From NCBI GenBank assembly GCA_964356545.1, contig CAYHHX010000001.1:1-64000 (forward strand): a DNA stretch of 64,000 nucleotides, in the 5' to 3' direction. Shown one piece after another: positions 35,576 through 43,534 of this stretch (position 1 is its first letter; every line of letters begins with the position of its first letter). This DNA is from JACPYG01 sp964356545 (GTDB taxonomy: Bacteria; Patescibacteriota; Minisyncoccia; Minisyncoccales; Staskawiczbacteraceae). The notes beneath the pieces were generated by a model. The model saw only the letters and a program-made list of their open reading frames with translations, ran no database searches and was not told the origin of the DNA. Made by a program: the position numbers and the translations under genes.

Positions 35576-36551
35576 ATTTTTAGTAAAAAATATATTTGAT
35601 AAATCTAAATTAGAAATGGCGCCGACGCGCGATGGCTACGGTAAAGGCCTTTTAAAAGCCGGTGAAAAAGACCAGCGCGTGGTGGTGCTTTGCGCCGATT
35701 TGGCAGAATCTACCCGCAGTCATTGGTTCAAAGAAAAATATCCAGAAAGGTTTATTGAAGTTGGTGTGGCCGAGCAAAATATGGCCACTATTGCCGCCGG
35801 TATGGCTAACTACGGAAAAATTCCCTTCATTTCTTCGTATGCGGCATTTAGCCCAGGAAGAAATAATGAACAAATAAGAACCACTATTTCTTTAAATAAT
35901 CTTCCAGTAAAAGTAGCCGGAGCTCATGCCGGTGTTTCGGTTGGCCCCGATGGCGCCACTCATCAAGCGCTAGAAGATATAGCTCTAATGCGCGTGCAAC
36001 CTAATATGGTTGTTATTTCGCCCTGCGACACTATTGAAGCAAAAAAGGCTACAGTTGCAGCCGCTTTTAATGGAAAACCGACATATATTAGATTGGGTAG
36101 AGAAAAGTCGCCGGTATTTACCACCGAGGCAATGCCGTTTGAGATTGGCAAAGCCCAAATTTTGCGCCAAGGAAAAGATGTAACCATTATTGCCTGTGGA
36201 CCATTAGTATATGAAGCGTTACTTGCCGCCGAAAAATTAGAAAAAGAGGGAATCAGTGCCGAAGTAATAAACAATCACACTATAAAACCAATGGACAAAA
36301 AAACCATCTTAGCATCGGTTAAAAAAACCGGCGCCGTGGTAACCATTGAAGAGCATCAAATTATGGGTGGAATGGGTTCAGCTTGCGCCGAAATGTTAGT
36401 GCAAAATTTTCCTGTACCAATAGAAATGATTGGTATGAAAGACCAGTTTGGTCAATCTGGCACTCCCGACGAATTGCTTAATTTTTTTGGTTTAACTAGT
36501 CCATTTATTGTGAAGGCGGTAAAAAAAGCCCTTCGACGTTGCTCAGGGTAA
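35568..36551 (+). CDS. transketolase, C-terminal subunit
   Basis: 327 residues. The pyrimidine-binding and C-terminal domains: VVLCADLAEST, ERFIEVGVAEQNMATIAAGMA (catalytic Glu in VAEQN), HAGVSVGPDGATHQALEDIALMR and the C-terminal ITIEEHQIMGGMGSACAE-type region. It pairs with the upstream subunit. The operon continues with a PfkB kinase 24 bp later. Confidence 0.94.
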   Translation: MNKFLVKNIFDKSKLEMAPTRDGYGKGLLKAGEKDQRVVVLCADLAESTRSHWFKEKYPERFIEVGVAEQNMATIAAGMANYGKIPFISSYAAFSPGRNNEQIRTTISLNNLPVKVAGAHAGVSVGPDGATHQALEDIALMRVQPNMVVISPCDTIEAKKATVAAAFNGKPTYIRLGREKSPVFTTEAMPFEIGKAQILRQGKDVTIIACGPLVYEALLAAEKLEKEGISAEVINNHTIKPMDKKTILASVKKTGAVVTIEEHQIMGGMGSACAEMLVQNFPVPIEMIGMKDQFGQSGTPDELLNFFGLTSPFIVKAVKKALRRCSG

Positions 36552-36575
36552 ATTTAAAAAGAAAAAAATAAATAC

Positions 36576-37583
36576 ATGAAAAAATTTGACGTTATTTCAA
36601 TCGGTGACACTACTTTGGATGTTTTTTTGGAGTTGGACGAATCGGACGCCAGTGTCCAGTGTGGCCCAGATGGGGAAGACTGTAAATTATTGCTTTCCTG
36701 GCCAGATAAAATTCCGGTAAAAAAAATAACTAATGTTCCCGCGGTGGGAAATGCCGCTAATGTGGCAGTGGGATGTGCGCGATTGGGGTTAAAATCAGCT
36801 CTGTATACCATATTGGGTAAAGATTCTAGTGGCAAGGAGGCTTTTGAAAAACTGGTATCAGAAAAAGTAGCTAAGGATTATATTGTTTGGGACAAACATC
36901 GTGGTACCAATTATTCTGCAGTTATTAATCTTAAGGGCGAGAGGACTATTTTGGTTTACCACGAACCTCGGGATTATCAATTGCCAAAATTAGGTAAAAC
37001 CGATTGGGTATATTTAACTGCCAGTGGCCAGCCCGATGAAAATCTCCATTTGCAGGTAATTGAGTATGTGAAAAAAAACAACGCTAAGTTGGCTTTTAAC
37101 CCAGGTGACCAGCAGATGAAAAAGGGTCTTGAAGCGTTAAGACCGGTTATTAAAAATTGCACGGTATTTTTTATTAACAAACAAGAAGCTGAAAAATTAC
37201 TGGGCCAAGACAGTGATGAAAAGACACTTTTGCAATTGTTGCATAATGAAGGGCCAAAAATTGTGGTGATTACCGATGGGTCAAAGGGGTCATATAGTTT
37301 TGACGGCAATGATTACTATTTTCAGGAAATTTTACATGTTCCACTCATAGAAATGACAGGCTGTGGCGATAGTTATGCAACCGGATTTATTTCGGCTTTG
37401 CATTTAGGCAAAAGTATTCCTGAAGCGATGAAATGGGGAACAACAAATGCCGCCGCCAAATTACAACAAATTGGAGCTCAAGCCGGTCTTTTAACCAGAA
37501 AACAATTAGAAGGTTTTATTAACGGAACTGTTAAATTTGATTTTATAAAAGACAATTCTGGTTTGAATCCACAAAAAATATAA
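36576..37583 (+). CDS. PfkB-family sugar kinase
   Basis: 335 residues. Ribokinase-fold motifs: VGNAANVAVGCARLG (substrate site), LGKDSSGKEA, INKQEAEKLLG, VVITDGSKGSY and the anion-hole motif MTGCGDSYATGFISAL (usual TGAGD). It may phosphorylate fructose, fructose 6-phosphate or another sugar. Placed between split transketolase and aldolase it could supply the phosphofructokinase step, but this is inferred from position. Confidence 0.87.
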   Translation: MKKFDVISIGDTTLDVFLELDESDASVQCGPDGEDCKLLLSWPDKIPVKKITNVPAVGNAANVAVGCARLGLKSALYTILGKDSSGKEAFEKLVSEKVAKDYIVWDKHRGTNYSAVINLKGERTILVYHEPRDYQLPKLGKTDWVYLTASGQPDENLHLQVIEYVKKNNAKLAFNPGDQQMKKGLEALRPVIKNCTVFFINKQEAEKLLGQDSDEKTLLQLLHNEGPKIVVITDGSKGSYSFDGNDYYFQEILHVPLIEMTGCGDSYATGFISALHLGKSIPEAMKWGTTNAAAKLQQIGAQAGLLTRKQLEGFINGTVKFDFIKDNSGLNPQKI

Positions 37584-37605
37584 AAATTGCTAAAGCAATA
37601 TTATA

Positions 37606-38631
37606 ATGAACATTAAAAAACTTACACAAACTACCAAAGCGCTTTTTGCCAACGACAAAGGCTTACTGGCAATGGATGAAAGTACGGCAACTTGCAATAA
37701 GCGTTTTGCAGAACTTGGCATTCCAGAAACCGAAGAAGCCAGGCTGGCATGGCGTGAATTAATTATCACTACGCCAAATCTTGCTAAATGTATTAGCGGC
37801 TTAATTTTGTATGACGAAACGATTCGCCAGAAAAAAGAAGACGGTACGCTTTTTGTTGATGTTATCAAAGATGCTGGTATTATTCCAGGAATTAAAGTTG
37901 ACGCTGGCCTAAAAGATATGCCAGGCCACCCTGGGGAAAAAGTCACCGAAGGTTTAAATGGATTAAATGGTAGGTTAGCTGAATACTTTCAAATGGGAGC
38001 CCGTTTTGCCAAGTGGCGCGCGGCATTTACTATTGGCGATGAAATTCCCAGTCAAGACTGTATTGAAGAAAATGCAAAAATACTGGCTGAATATGCTCTA
38101 ATGTGCCAGGAAGCTGGAATAGTTCCCATAGTTGAACCAGAAGTTTTAATGGATGGCAGTCATACTATGGAACAATGCAGAGAGATAACAGAAAAAGTTT
38201 TGCAAACTGTTTTTAAGTATTTAGTTATAAAAAAAGTGGCATTGGAAGGCATTGTTTTAAAGCCCAATATGGTGGTTGCCGGATTAGATTGTCCTGTTCA
38301 AAAATCAGTAAAAGAAGTAGCCGATGCTACAGTTGAGCTTCTTATGAAAGTTGTACCGGCCAATGTTGCTGGAATTGCTTTTTTATCAGGTGGACAATCT
38401 AGCGAACTTGCTTCAGAGCGTTTGAGTGTTATGAATGCCAAATTTAAAACGCAGTTGCCTTGGCCGTTGACATTTTCATACTCGCGCGCCATTCAATATC
38501 CGGCTTTGGCAATTTGGCAAGGCAAAGATGCCAATGTGGCGGCTGCGCAAGAATCTTTATATCATCGTGCCAACCTCAACCAAGCCGCTCGCCGCGGCGA
38601 ATATAAAGTTGAAATGGAAAAATCATTTTAA
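37606..38631 (+). CDS. class I fructose-bisphosphate aldolase
   Basis: 341 residues. Schiff-base class I enzyme: KGLLAMDESTATCNKRF (start typical of class I), KVDAGLKDMPG, GARFAKWRAAF (active-site region), PIVEPEVLMDG, GIVLKPNMVVAG (Schiff-base Lys in LKPN), FLSGGQSSE and the C-terminal FSYSRAIQ. It cleaves fructose 1,6-bisphosphate. Class I is less usual in bacteria than class II but common in candidate-phyla genomes. It ends the transketolase operon. Confidence 0.94.
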   Translation: MNIKKLTQTTKALFANDKGLLAMDESTATCNKRFAELGIPETEEARLAWRELIITTPNLAKCISGLILYDETIRQKKEDGTLFVDVIKDAGIIPGIKVDAGLKDMPGHPGEKVTEGLNGLNGRLAEYFQMGARFAKWRAAFTIGDEIPSQDCIEENAKILAEYALMCQEAGIVPIVEPEVLMDGSHTMEQCREITEKVLQTVFKYLVIKKVALEGIVLKPNMVVAGLDCPVQKSVKEVADATVELLMKVVPANVAGIAFLSGGQSSELASERLSVMNAKFKTQLPWPLTFSYSRAIQYPALAIWQGKDANVAAAQESLYHRANLNQAARRGEYKVEMEKSF

Positions 38632-38633
38632 GT

Positions 38634-38657
38634 GGAAATGGCGACTATCCCCATTCC
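38634..38657 (-). repeat. RAYT-type short motif
   Basis: GAAATGGCGACTATCCCCATT, a variant of AATGGTGGCTGTCCCC, only 2 bp after the aldolase stop. The rest of the 38632-38838 gap holds a GC-rich stretch and the promoter below. Confidence 0.55.
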
Positions 38658-38755
38658 TCGTTGAGAGGGAAATCCGTTCCGCTCGGCGCGCCACAGTGCG
38701 CCTCGCAGTTTGCCAAAACGAGGTTAGTCGTTCGCATTTGTTTATTCTTTGTTTG

Positions 38756-38784
38756 TTGACAAAAGTAGAAAGCCATGATAATAA
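38756..38784 (+). promoter_or_regulatory. promoter of the two-gene membrane unit
   Basis: TTGACA (38756-38761), 17-bp spacer and TAATAA (38779-38784). Confidence 0.55.
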
Positions 38785-38838
38785 TAACTATAGCCCATCG
38801 CTCATTGAAAATTCAATAACCTGAAAAGGAAGTTTCTA

Positions 38839-39258
38839 GTGACAAACGACGAAAAAGCCATGTATACTGGCATGGCCATGTCGCGCAATACAGAGGTTAC
38901 ACTGCGGTGGTCACGGAGTCAGATGTTTATGATCATCAATTCGGCCATGCTTTCAGTCGTGTTCACGCGGGACGCGAGTTTCTTGTTACTTCTTTTCCTT
39001 GGCCTCTTTGGCATAGGAATAGCACTGGTATGGCTGATGATCAATGAAAAAAGTCAGCAGTGGGTTGAATACTGGCAGACTCGCTTGGCGCAGATTAAGC
39101 ACGAAGAAGAACCTGCCACCGTTAATGTGTTCATTGGTCCAGAATGGGACACCATCAACAAAGGGTGGACGTTTCATAGGCTACTTACGATCCTGCCTAG
39201 GGGATTCGCCATAGTCTGGATCGGCGTGTTTCTTTTTTCTTTCACTCGGCTTTTCTAA
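38839..39258 (+). CDS. membrane protein, unknown family
   Basis: 139 residues from a GTG start with SD AAGGAAG. Two hydrophobic pairs are seen (about residues 30-68 and 118-137) around a soluble middle (WVEYWQTRLAQIKHEEEP). The N-terminal helix EVTLRWSRSQMFMIINSA resembles that of small bacterial membrane proteins of unknown role. The region is GC-richer than its neighbours and has a strong SD, so it may have a different history. It is paired with the next gene. Confidence 0.6.
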   Translation: MTNDEKAMYTGMAMSRNTEVTLRWSRSQMFMIINSAMLSVVFTRDASFLLLLFLGLFGIGIALVWLMINEKSQQWVEYWQTRLAQIKHEEEPATVNVFIGPEWDTINKGWTFHRLLTILPRGFAIVWIGVFLFSFTRLF

Positions 39259-39271
39259 AGGATGACCTTCT

Positions 39272-39547
39272 ATGATGAAGAATTTCAGAGAAATGACCTG
39301 GAGGCTCGTACTGGGTCATCTGTTCTTTTTTTTCCTGGGAGTAATCGCTCTCACCACAGTCGTAGTCGTTGTTGGCTCCGGACGCGAAAAACTAGGTGAT
39401 GCCATTGGCGTCATCTCTCTCGGAATGTCTTACATGATTACCTCTATTATTTCTTTTCTCTGGTTCCTGCTTGAGAAGAGAAAGGAAGGAAATAACCCAG
39501 ATACCTCTCAATATCAAAAGCAAAAGGAGTTGACCGTTACTCATTGA
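39272..39547 (+). CDS. small two-TM membrane protein
   Basis: 91 residues, SD AAAGGATG. Two strong TM segments (about 12-33 and 44-68) and a polar C-terminal tail. No family is recognised. It follows the previous membrane gene by 13 bp and is followed by a terminator, so the two form a compact cassette. Confidence 0.6.
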   Translation: MMKNFREMTWRLVLGHLFFFFLGVIALTTVVVVVGSGREKLGDAIGVISLGMSYMITSIISFLWFLLEKRKEGNNPDTSQYQKQKELTVTH

Positions 39548-39567
39548 AAACGGTCGTTAAAATCAAC

Positions 39568-39600
39568 AAGCCCCGGTTCTACGGAATCAGGGCTTTTTAT
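39568..39600 (+). terminator. Rho-independent terminator
   Basis: AAGCCC/GGGCTT stem with a 16-nt loop, then TTTATTTT. Confidence 0.6.
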
Positions 39601-39610
39601 TTTCTGCGTG

Positions 39611-39652
39611 AGAAATGGGGACAGCTACTATCCTTTGTGATATGATATACTA
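39611..39652 (+). mobile_element. solo left end of a RAYT-type element
   Basis: GAAATGGGGACAGCTACTAT and CTTTGTGATATGATATAC match the left flank of RAYT 1 (23949-23994) closely, but no transposase follows. Confidence 0.6.
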
Positions 39653-39686
39653 AATAAAGGTAAAGAATATAGTATGTGCGTACATC

Positions 39687-39714
39687 TTGACACGATTTCA
39701 TTTTCTGCTATACT
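39687..39714 (+). promoter_or_regulatory. promoter of the TrpR-like repressor gene
   Basis: TTGACA (39687-39692), a 16-bp spacer and TATACT (39709-39714). Confidence 0.75.
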
Positions 39715-39730
39715 TTACTTAGGTAAAGTA
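39711..39730. promoter_or_regulatory. palindromic operator overlapping the -10
   Basis: TACTTTAC-TTAG-GTAAAGTA: perfect 8-bp arms around 4 nt, covering the -10 and the start point. A further half-site (AGGTAAAG) lies upstream near 39659. This is the expected place for autorepression by the gene it precedes. Confidence 0.65.
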
Positions 39731-39735
39731 AACAT

Positions 39736-40056
39736 ATGAAAAGCTGGTATACTAAGACAACTAAAGATCTGTTTGAAGCAATCCTTCAATTAAAGGACGT
39801 GGGAGAAACTAAAAGGTTTTTCCGTGATTTGCTTACTGAAGCGGAAATTATCGAATTTAGCAAACGGTGGCAAACCGCACAAATGCTTAATGAAAATATC
39901 TCATATGAAAAGATAGAAAAAGTTACTGGTTTAAGCTCAAGAACCGTTGCCAGAATTTCCAAATGGCTCAACGAAGGAATGGGCGGTTATAAATTAATGC
40001 TCAATAAACTGAACCATCATCACAGCTCCATCCAAACAGGAAGGGGATTATCTTGA
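39736..40056 (+). CDS. TrpR-like YerC/YecD family repressor
   Basis: 106 residues. The helical text TKDLFEAILQLKDVGETKRFFRDLLTEAEI and the HTH ISYEKIEKVTGLSSRTVARISKWLNEG are characteristic of the YerC/YecD branch of the Trp repressor superfamily, whose ligand is usually unknown. Length and domain match. A strong palindrome overlaps its promoter, so it likely represses itself; no adjacent tryptophan genes exist. Confidence 0.88.
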   Translation: MKSWYTKTTKDLFEAILQLKDVGETKRFFRDLLTEAEIIEFSKRWQTAQMLNENISYEKIEKVTGLSSRTVARISKWLNEGMGGYKLMLNKLNHHHSSIQTGRGLS

Positions 40057-40083
40057 TGTGTAACTAAAATGTAACATAAAGCT

Positions 40084-40114
40084 AACCTTCTCCTTGTTTG
40101 GAGAGGGTTTTTTA
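40084..40114 (+). terminator. Rho-independent terminator
   Basis: AACCTTCTCC/GGAGAGGGTT (10 bp, one G-U), 6-nt loop, T-run. Confidence 0.85.
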
Positions 40115-40161
40115 TTTGCCTGCCCAAAAGGCAAAACAGTTCTTTGAAGGGGGAGAGAATT

Positions 40162-41049
40162 ATGCAAAGACTCATCAGCTACTTTACAGATGGAATCACT
40201 TCGCGGACGCTCCAAACCATTGGAGCGGAAGTTGAAACCCAGTTTGTGGATAAAAATGGTGTGGCCATCCAAACACAAACGTCTCAGCAAATGCTAGGAT
40301 ACCTTGCCAAAAACGGATGGAAGGTGGATTGCCTTAAAGGCAGCCTGATAACCGCCCTTGTTGATCGGGGTGGTAACAAAATATTCTACGAGCTTGGCAG
40401 GCACAACATAGAGGTTTCCACAGCAGCTTCGACATTGGATTGTGTGTTGGGCGTCGCCAAAAAGTGTCTTGCCCAAATTTATCAAGTTGCTTGGATGTTC
40501 GGTGTGGAGCCATATTTCGCACCGATACTCTTCGGCGACGAAGATTTACTGGTTATTCCTGACGAAAGGGACGCAACTTGGTTGGAACTGGATGGACGAA
40601 AAGCGCTGGCTCCGCTTGCGCGCACGTCGTCTGTCCAATTCACATTCTCGGTTGCCATACAAGATGCCGTGAGAATATTGAACGGATTCGGAGAACGGAT
40701 CGAATCGTTCTTGGCGGATTTTCCACAGGACGTTGTCTGGAAACGATACATCTCGGATTCGTTTGCGGGATATCTTCCTGATCGCTATGGCGGCCCGCTG
40801 ATGTTTGAGTCATTGGAGGGTTATTGCCGAGCTCTTGTTCGACACGATGTCATTCAAGGATCGCGTTTTGTGACGTTTCCGAACGCAAGTGATTTGGACA
40901 TCTCTCTCTATCTGCGCAGTATCTGGTGGCACTTCAGGCTCAAGCGTTACAGCAACGCTTTGTGCATTGAGGCACGGCCCATGGCTCGCAGGGCGGACGA
41001 GCAATTCCAGTGCCAGCTGGATAGAGTATTGGAAATTGTCTGCGCATAA
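40162..41049 (+). CDS. glutamate-cysteine-ligase-like protein (GCS2/carboxylate-amine ligase family)
   Basis: 295 residues. The start is ATG 40162 after SD AAGGGGGAG; an upstream TTG at 40144 is less likely. The N-terminal QTIGAEVETQFVDKNG is the glutamate/ATP metal-binding GxEVE motif of the glutamine-synthetase-like ligases, and the C-terminal WHFRLKRYSNALCIEARPMAR matches their late basic region. It may make gamma-glutamyl bonds. A gamma-glutamylcyclotransferase gene lies 114 bp downstream. GC-richer than its neighbours and a single-gene unit. Confidence 0.7.
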   Translation: MQRLISYFTDGITSRTLQTIGAEVETQFVDKNGVAIQTQTSQQMLGYLAKNGWKVDCLKGSLITALVDRGGNKIFYELGRHNIEVSTAASTLDCVLGVAKKCLAQIYQVAWMFGVEPYFAPILFGDEDLLVIPDERDATWLELDGRKALAPLARTSSVQFTFSVAIQDAVRILNGFGERIESFLADFPQDVVWKRYISDSFAGYLPDRYGGPLMFESLEGYCRALVRHDVIQGSRFVTFPNASDLDISLYLRSIWWHFRLKRYSNALCIEARPMARRADEQFQCQLDRVLEIVCA

Positions 41050-41055
41050 CTCAAA

Positions 41056-41089
41056 AAACCTTGTGTGGACGGTTGGCTACACAAGGTTT
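41056..41089 (+). terminator. Rho-independent terminator
   Basis: AAACCTTGTGT/ACACAAGGTTT stem (11 bp), 12-nt loop, then TTATTTTTTT. Confidence 0.88.
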
Positions 41090-41105
41090 CTTATTTTTTT
41101 CCATA

Positions 41106-41134
41106 TTGTATTTTTAATATAAAACAAGCAGAAT
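41106..41134 (+). promoter_or_regulatory. promoter-like box shared with 15215 and 41635
   Basis: TTGTAT, 17-bp spacer, CAGAAT; the AAAACAAGCAGAATAAAATAAT flank resembles the other two copies. Confidence 0.5.
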
Positions 41135-41162
41135 AAAATAATTAATAAGATAAAAATAAAAA

Positions 41163-41618
41163 ATGAAAAACAAAAATTTATACTTTGCATATGGGTCAAA
41201 TTTGGACGAAAAACAAATGAAAGAACGCTGTCCAGGCTCCGAATTATTAGGTGCGGCAGTGTTAAAAAACTACCGCTTAGATTTTACAATATATTCTCCA
41301 AGATGGAAGTATGGATGCGCTGATGTAATTAAGAATGCGGAAAATGAGGTTTGGGGCGTGCTATACACTTTGTCTGAGGAAGACTTGCAAAAATTAGACA
41401 AATGTGAAGGAGACCCGAATTTTTACAGAAGAATACAAGTTGATATTTTAGATAAAATGGGTGAGTTGGTTCAGGCTTACACCTACGAGGTAGTTAACAA
41501 ATCTCCATTTCAAATGCCATCTTCCAAATATCTCAATATTATCAAAGAAGCCTCCAGAAAATTTAATTTCCCCCAAAATTATCAGGATTTTTTGAAAAAT
41601 ATTAAGTTTATTCCTTAA
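41163..41618 (+). CDS. gamma-glutamylcyclotransferase-like protein
   Basis: 151 residues. The substrate loop YFAYGSNLD (YGSN) is at the N-terminus, and the catalytic Glu lies in LDKCEGDP. Typical of the GGCT/AIG2 family that releases 5-oxoproline from gamma-glutamyl peptides. Its place next to a glutamate-cysteine-ligase-like gene suggests gamma-glutamyl thiol metabolism, though both could act on other amines. Confidence 0.88.
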   Translation: MKNKNLYFAYGSNLDEKQMKERCPGSELLGAAVLKNYRLDFTIYSPRWKYGCADVIKNAENEVWGVLYTLSEEDLQKLDKCEGDPNFYRRIQVDILDKMGELVQAYTYEVVNKSPFQMPSSKYLNIIKEASRKFNFPQNYQDFLKNIKFIP

Positions 41619-41634
41619 TTTAAAGGGTTTTTTA

Positions 41635-41663
41635 TTGCATTTTCGCTCTAAAAAAGGCATAAT
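41635..41663 (+). promoter_or_regulatory. promoter-like box shared with 15215 and 41106
   Basis: TTGCAT, 17-bp spacer, CATAAT, followed by AGGATAATAA. Confidence 0.5.
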
Positions 41664-41680
41664 AGGATAATAAATCCAAT

Positions 41681-42094
41681 ATGTCAGAAGATTTTTTAAA
41701 AAATTTAGTAAAAGAATACAAGTATTGGGAAGTTTACATTCACGAAAATCAAAGCTATCTTGGGCGATGCGTAATTTGGTGCAAGCGGGAAAACGCACTT
41801 GATTTAACTGATGCAACGAAAAAAGAGCAACGAGAATTATTTTTAATCTTGCACAATTTAAGAGAGGCAGAGAAAAAAGCTTTCCAGCCAGATTGGTTTA
41901 ATTATTCGTTTTTAGGCAATGAAACTCGGCATTTGCACGGTCATTTTATTCCTCGGTATGCAAAACCAAAAACATTTATGGGTATTATATTTAAAGATAA
42001 GTTATATGGACACAATTACAAAACCGACCACAATTTTCAAACATCAACCAAGTTATTAGCCGAAGTAATAAATAGATTAAAGTCGGTTTTATAA
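41681..42094 (+). CDS. HIT-like protein
   Basis: 137 residues. The histidine triad reads HLHGHFIPRY (HxHxH, C-terminal half), with upstream YEVYIHENQSYLGRCVIW as the strand framework of HIT proteins. HIT enzymes hydrolyse or transfer nucleotidyl groups. The third His pattern matches; the order of strands fits a GalT/HIT fold. Substrate unknown. It has its own promoter box. Confidence 0.8.
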   Translation: MSEDFLKNLVKEYKYWEVYIHENQSYLGRCVIWCKRENALDLTDATKKEQRELFLILHNLREAEKKAFQPDWFNYSFLGNETRHLHGHFIPRYAKPKTFMGIIFKDKLYGHNYKTDHNFQTSTKLLAEVINRLKSVL

Positions 42095-42151
42095 GGTAGT
42101 ATAAGAAATGGAAATACGAATTTTTAAATAAAAATAAAAAAGTTTCAATAC

Positions 42152-42745
42152 ATGGACATAGAATACGAAGCGACATTTATAAATATAAATAAGGAAGAGA
42201 TAAGAAAAAAATTAAAGAAGGTTGGGGCGAAATTAGTAAAACCTGAGTTTGTGCAAAAAAGGGTTAATTTTCATTTACCGAAAGGTCACGAAAATGAGAA
42301 TGCTTGGATGAGGATAAGGGATGAACAAAATAAAATAACAATGAGCTATAAAGAAATTAACGGAGAAAAAATTGAAAATCAGAAAGAAATAAATTTAGTT
42401 ATCGATGATTTTAAAACAGGAGAAGAATTTTTAATATCAATTGGCTGTCAAAGGAAATCTTATCAGGAAACAAAAAGAGAGATATGGGAGTTGGACGGTG
42501 TTGAAATTTGCATCGACGAATGGCCATTTTTAGAACCCTTTGTAGAGGTTGAAGGAAAATCAGAAAAAGAAGTAAAAGCAGTTTCTGAAAAAATTGGCTT
42601 TGATTATTCAAAAGCTTTGTTTTGTCCGGCCGGAGATATATATAGTAAAAAATATAATATCTCGTCTCAGGTTATATCTAATAAGATATCTAAAATAACT
42701 TTTGGTATGAAAAACCCATTTTTAAAGTTTCGAAATAAGCAATGA
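42152..42745 (+). CDS. CYTH-domain protein (class IV adenylate cyclase/triphosphatase type)
   Basis: 197 residues. Tunnel-fold signature: N-terminal MDIEYEATFININKEEI (the ExExK-like EYEA with Glu alternation), AWMRIRDE, ITMSYKE, ICIDEWPFLEPFVEVEG. CYTH enzymes bind triphosphates in a tunnel. Its ATGA overlap with the Maf gene implies joint translation. Function could be thiamine triphosphatase-like or a cyclase; unresolved. Confidence 0.85.
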   Translation: MDIEYEATFININKEEIRKKLKKVGAKLVKPEFVQKRVNFHLPKGHENENAWMRIRDEQNKITMSYKEINGEKIENQKEINLVIDDFKTGEEFLISIGCQRKSYQETKREIWELDGVEICIDEWPFLEPFVEVEGKSEKEVKAVSEKIGFDYSKALFCPAGDIYSKKYNISSQVISNKISKITFGMKNPFLKFRNKQ

Positions 42746-43317
42746 AAAAAATAATTTTAGCATCATCATCTCCAAGAAGAAAAGATTTACTTTTGCAGAT
42801 TGGCTTGAAATTTGAAATAGATCCAAGCAATTACCAAGAAGATATGACCCTAAAAATGAATCCAAAAAAATTGGCGGAATATTTGTCGTTGGGAAAAGTA
42901 AAAAATGTGGCTCAAAGGCACAAAGATTCAATTATTATTGCAGCGGATACTTTTTGCGTTCTTGACAAAGAAGTTTTAGGAAAACCAAGAACAAAAGAAA
43001 ATGCTAAAATTATGTTGCAAAAACTTAGCGGTAAAGTACACTCTGTGATAACTGGATTTACTATTATTGATACCGAAACAAACAAACAAGTTTCAAAATC
43101 AATAGAAACAAAAGTGTATTTTAAACCTATTTCCAATAAAGAAATCGATGCGTATATTGCTTCAGGGGGACCATTAGAGTTTGCAGGGGCTTACGCCATA
43201 CAGCACCTCGGAGGTTTATTTGTAGAAAAAATAGAAGGTGACTACTTTAATATTGTCGGGCTTCCAATATTACCATTAACTGTAGAACTTAAAAAATTCG
43301 GGATTAATATTCTGTAA
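42742..43317 (+). CDS. maf: Maf-like nucleotide pyrophosphatase
   Basis: 191 residues. Signature IILASSSPRRKDLLLQIGLKFEI (SxSPRR), AADTFCVLDKEVLGKPRT (AADT.V..D....LGKP), LSGKVHSVITGFTII and the late EFAGAYAIQHLGGLFVEKIEGDYFNIVGLP. Maf enzymes hydrolyse modified or canonical nucleoside triphosphates. It overlaps the CYTH gene by 4 bp. Confidence 0.95.
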   Translation: MKKIILASSSPRRKDLLLQIGLKFEIDPSNYQEDMTLKMNPKKLAEYLSLGKVKNVAQRHKDSIIIAADTFCVLDKEVLGKPRTKENAKIMLQKLSGKVHSVITGFTIIDTETNKQVSKSIETKVYFKPISNKEIDAYIASGGPLEFAGAYAIQHLGGLFVEKIEGDYFNIVGLPILPLTVELKKFGINIL

Positions 43318-43339
43318 ACTTTTTATTAATGAGGAAGTA

Positions 43340-43370
43340 GAAATGGTGGCTGTCCCCATTACCCCCCCCA
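43340..43370 (-). repeat. RAYT-type short motif
   Basis: AATGGTGGCTGTCCCCATT followed by a run of eight C, in the gap after maf. Confidence 0.7.
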
Positions 43371-43405
43371 CCTATGTAGACATTAGTTATTAACAGGCGA
43401 GGGTA

Positions 43406-43434
43406 TTGACATAGAGTAAACAAAAGATTAGTAT
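43406..43434 (+). promoter_or_regulatory. promoter of the NYN leader/small RNA
   Basis: TTGACA (43406-43411), 17-bp spacer and TAGTAT (43429-43434). Confidence 0.75.
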
Positions 43435-43440
43435 GAGTTT

Positions 43441-43508
43441 AATAAATCCTTATCGTTTGCTTCGGCTACGGTAAGCAATAGGAGCCCCTTTGGGGGCTCT
43501 TGTTTTTT
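43441..43508 (+). ncRNA. small RNA or attenuator leader upstream of the NYN gene
   Basis: From the predicted start the RNA has a TTGCTT/AAGCAA hairpin and then a GAGCCCC/GGGGCTC stem with TTGTTTTTT, a Rho-independent terminator (43482-43508). The NYN ATG lies only 27 nt further, so this can be a free small RNA or a transcription attenuator. Confidence 0.55.
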
Positions 43509-43534
43509 ATAAAGTAAAGTTATATCCTTGAAAT

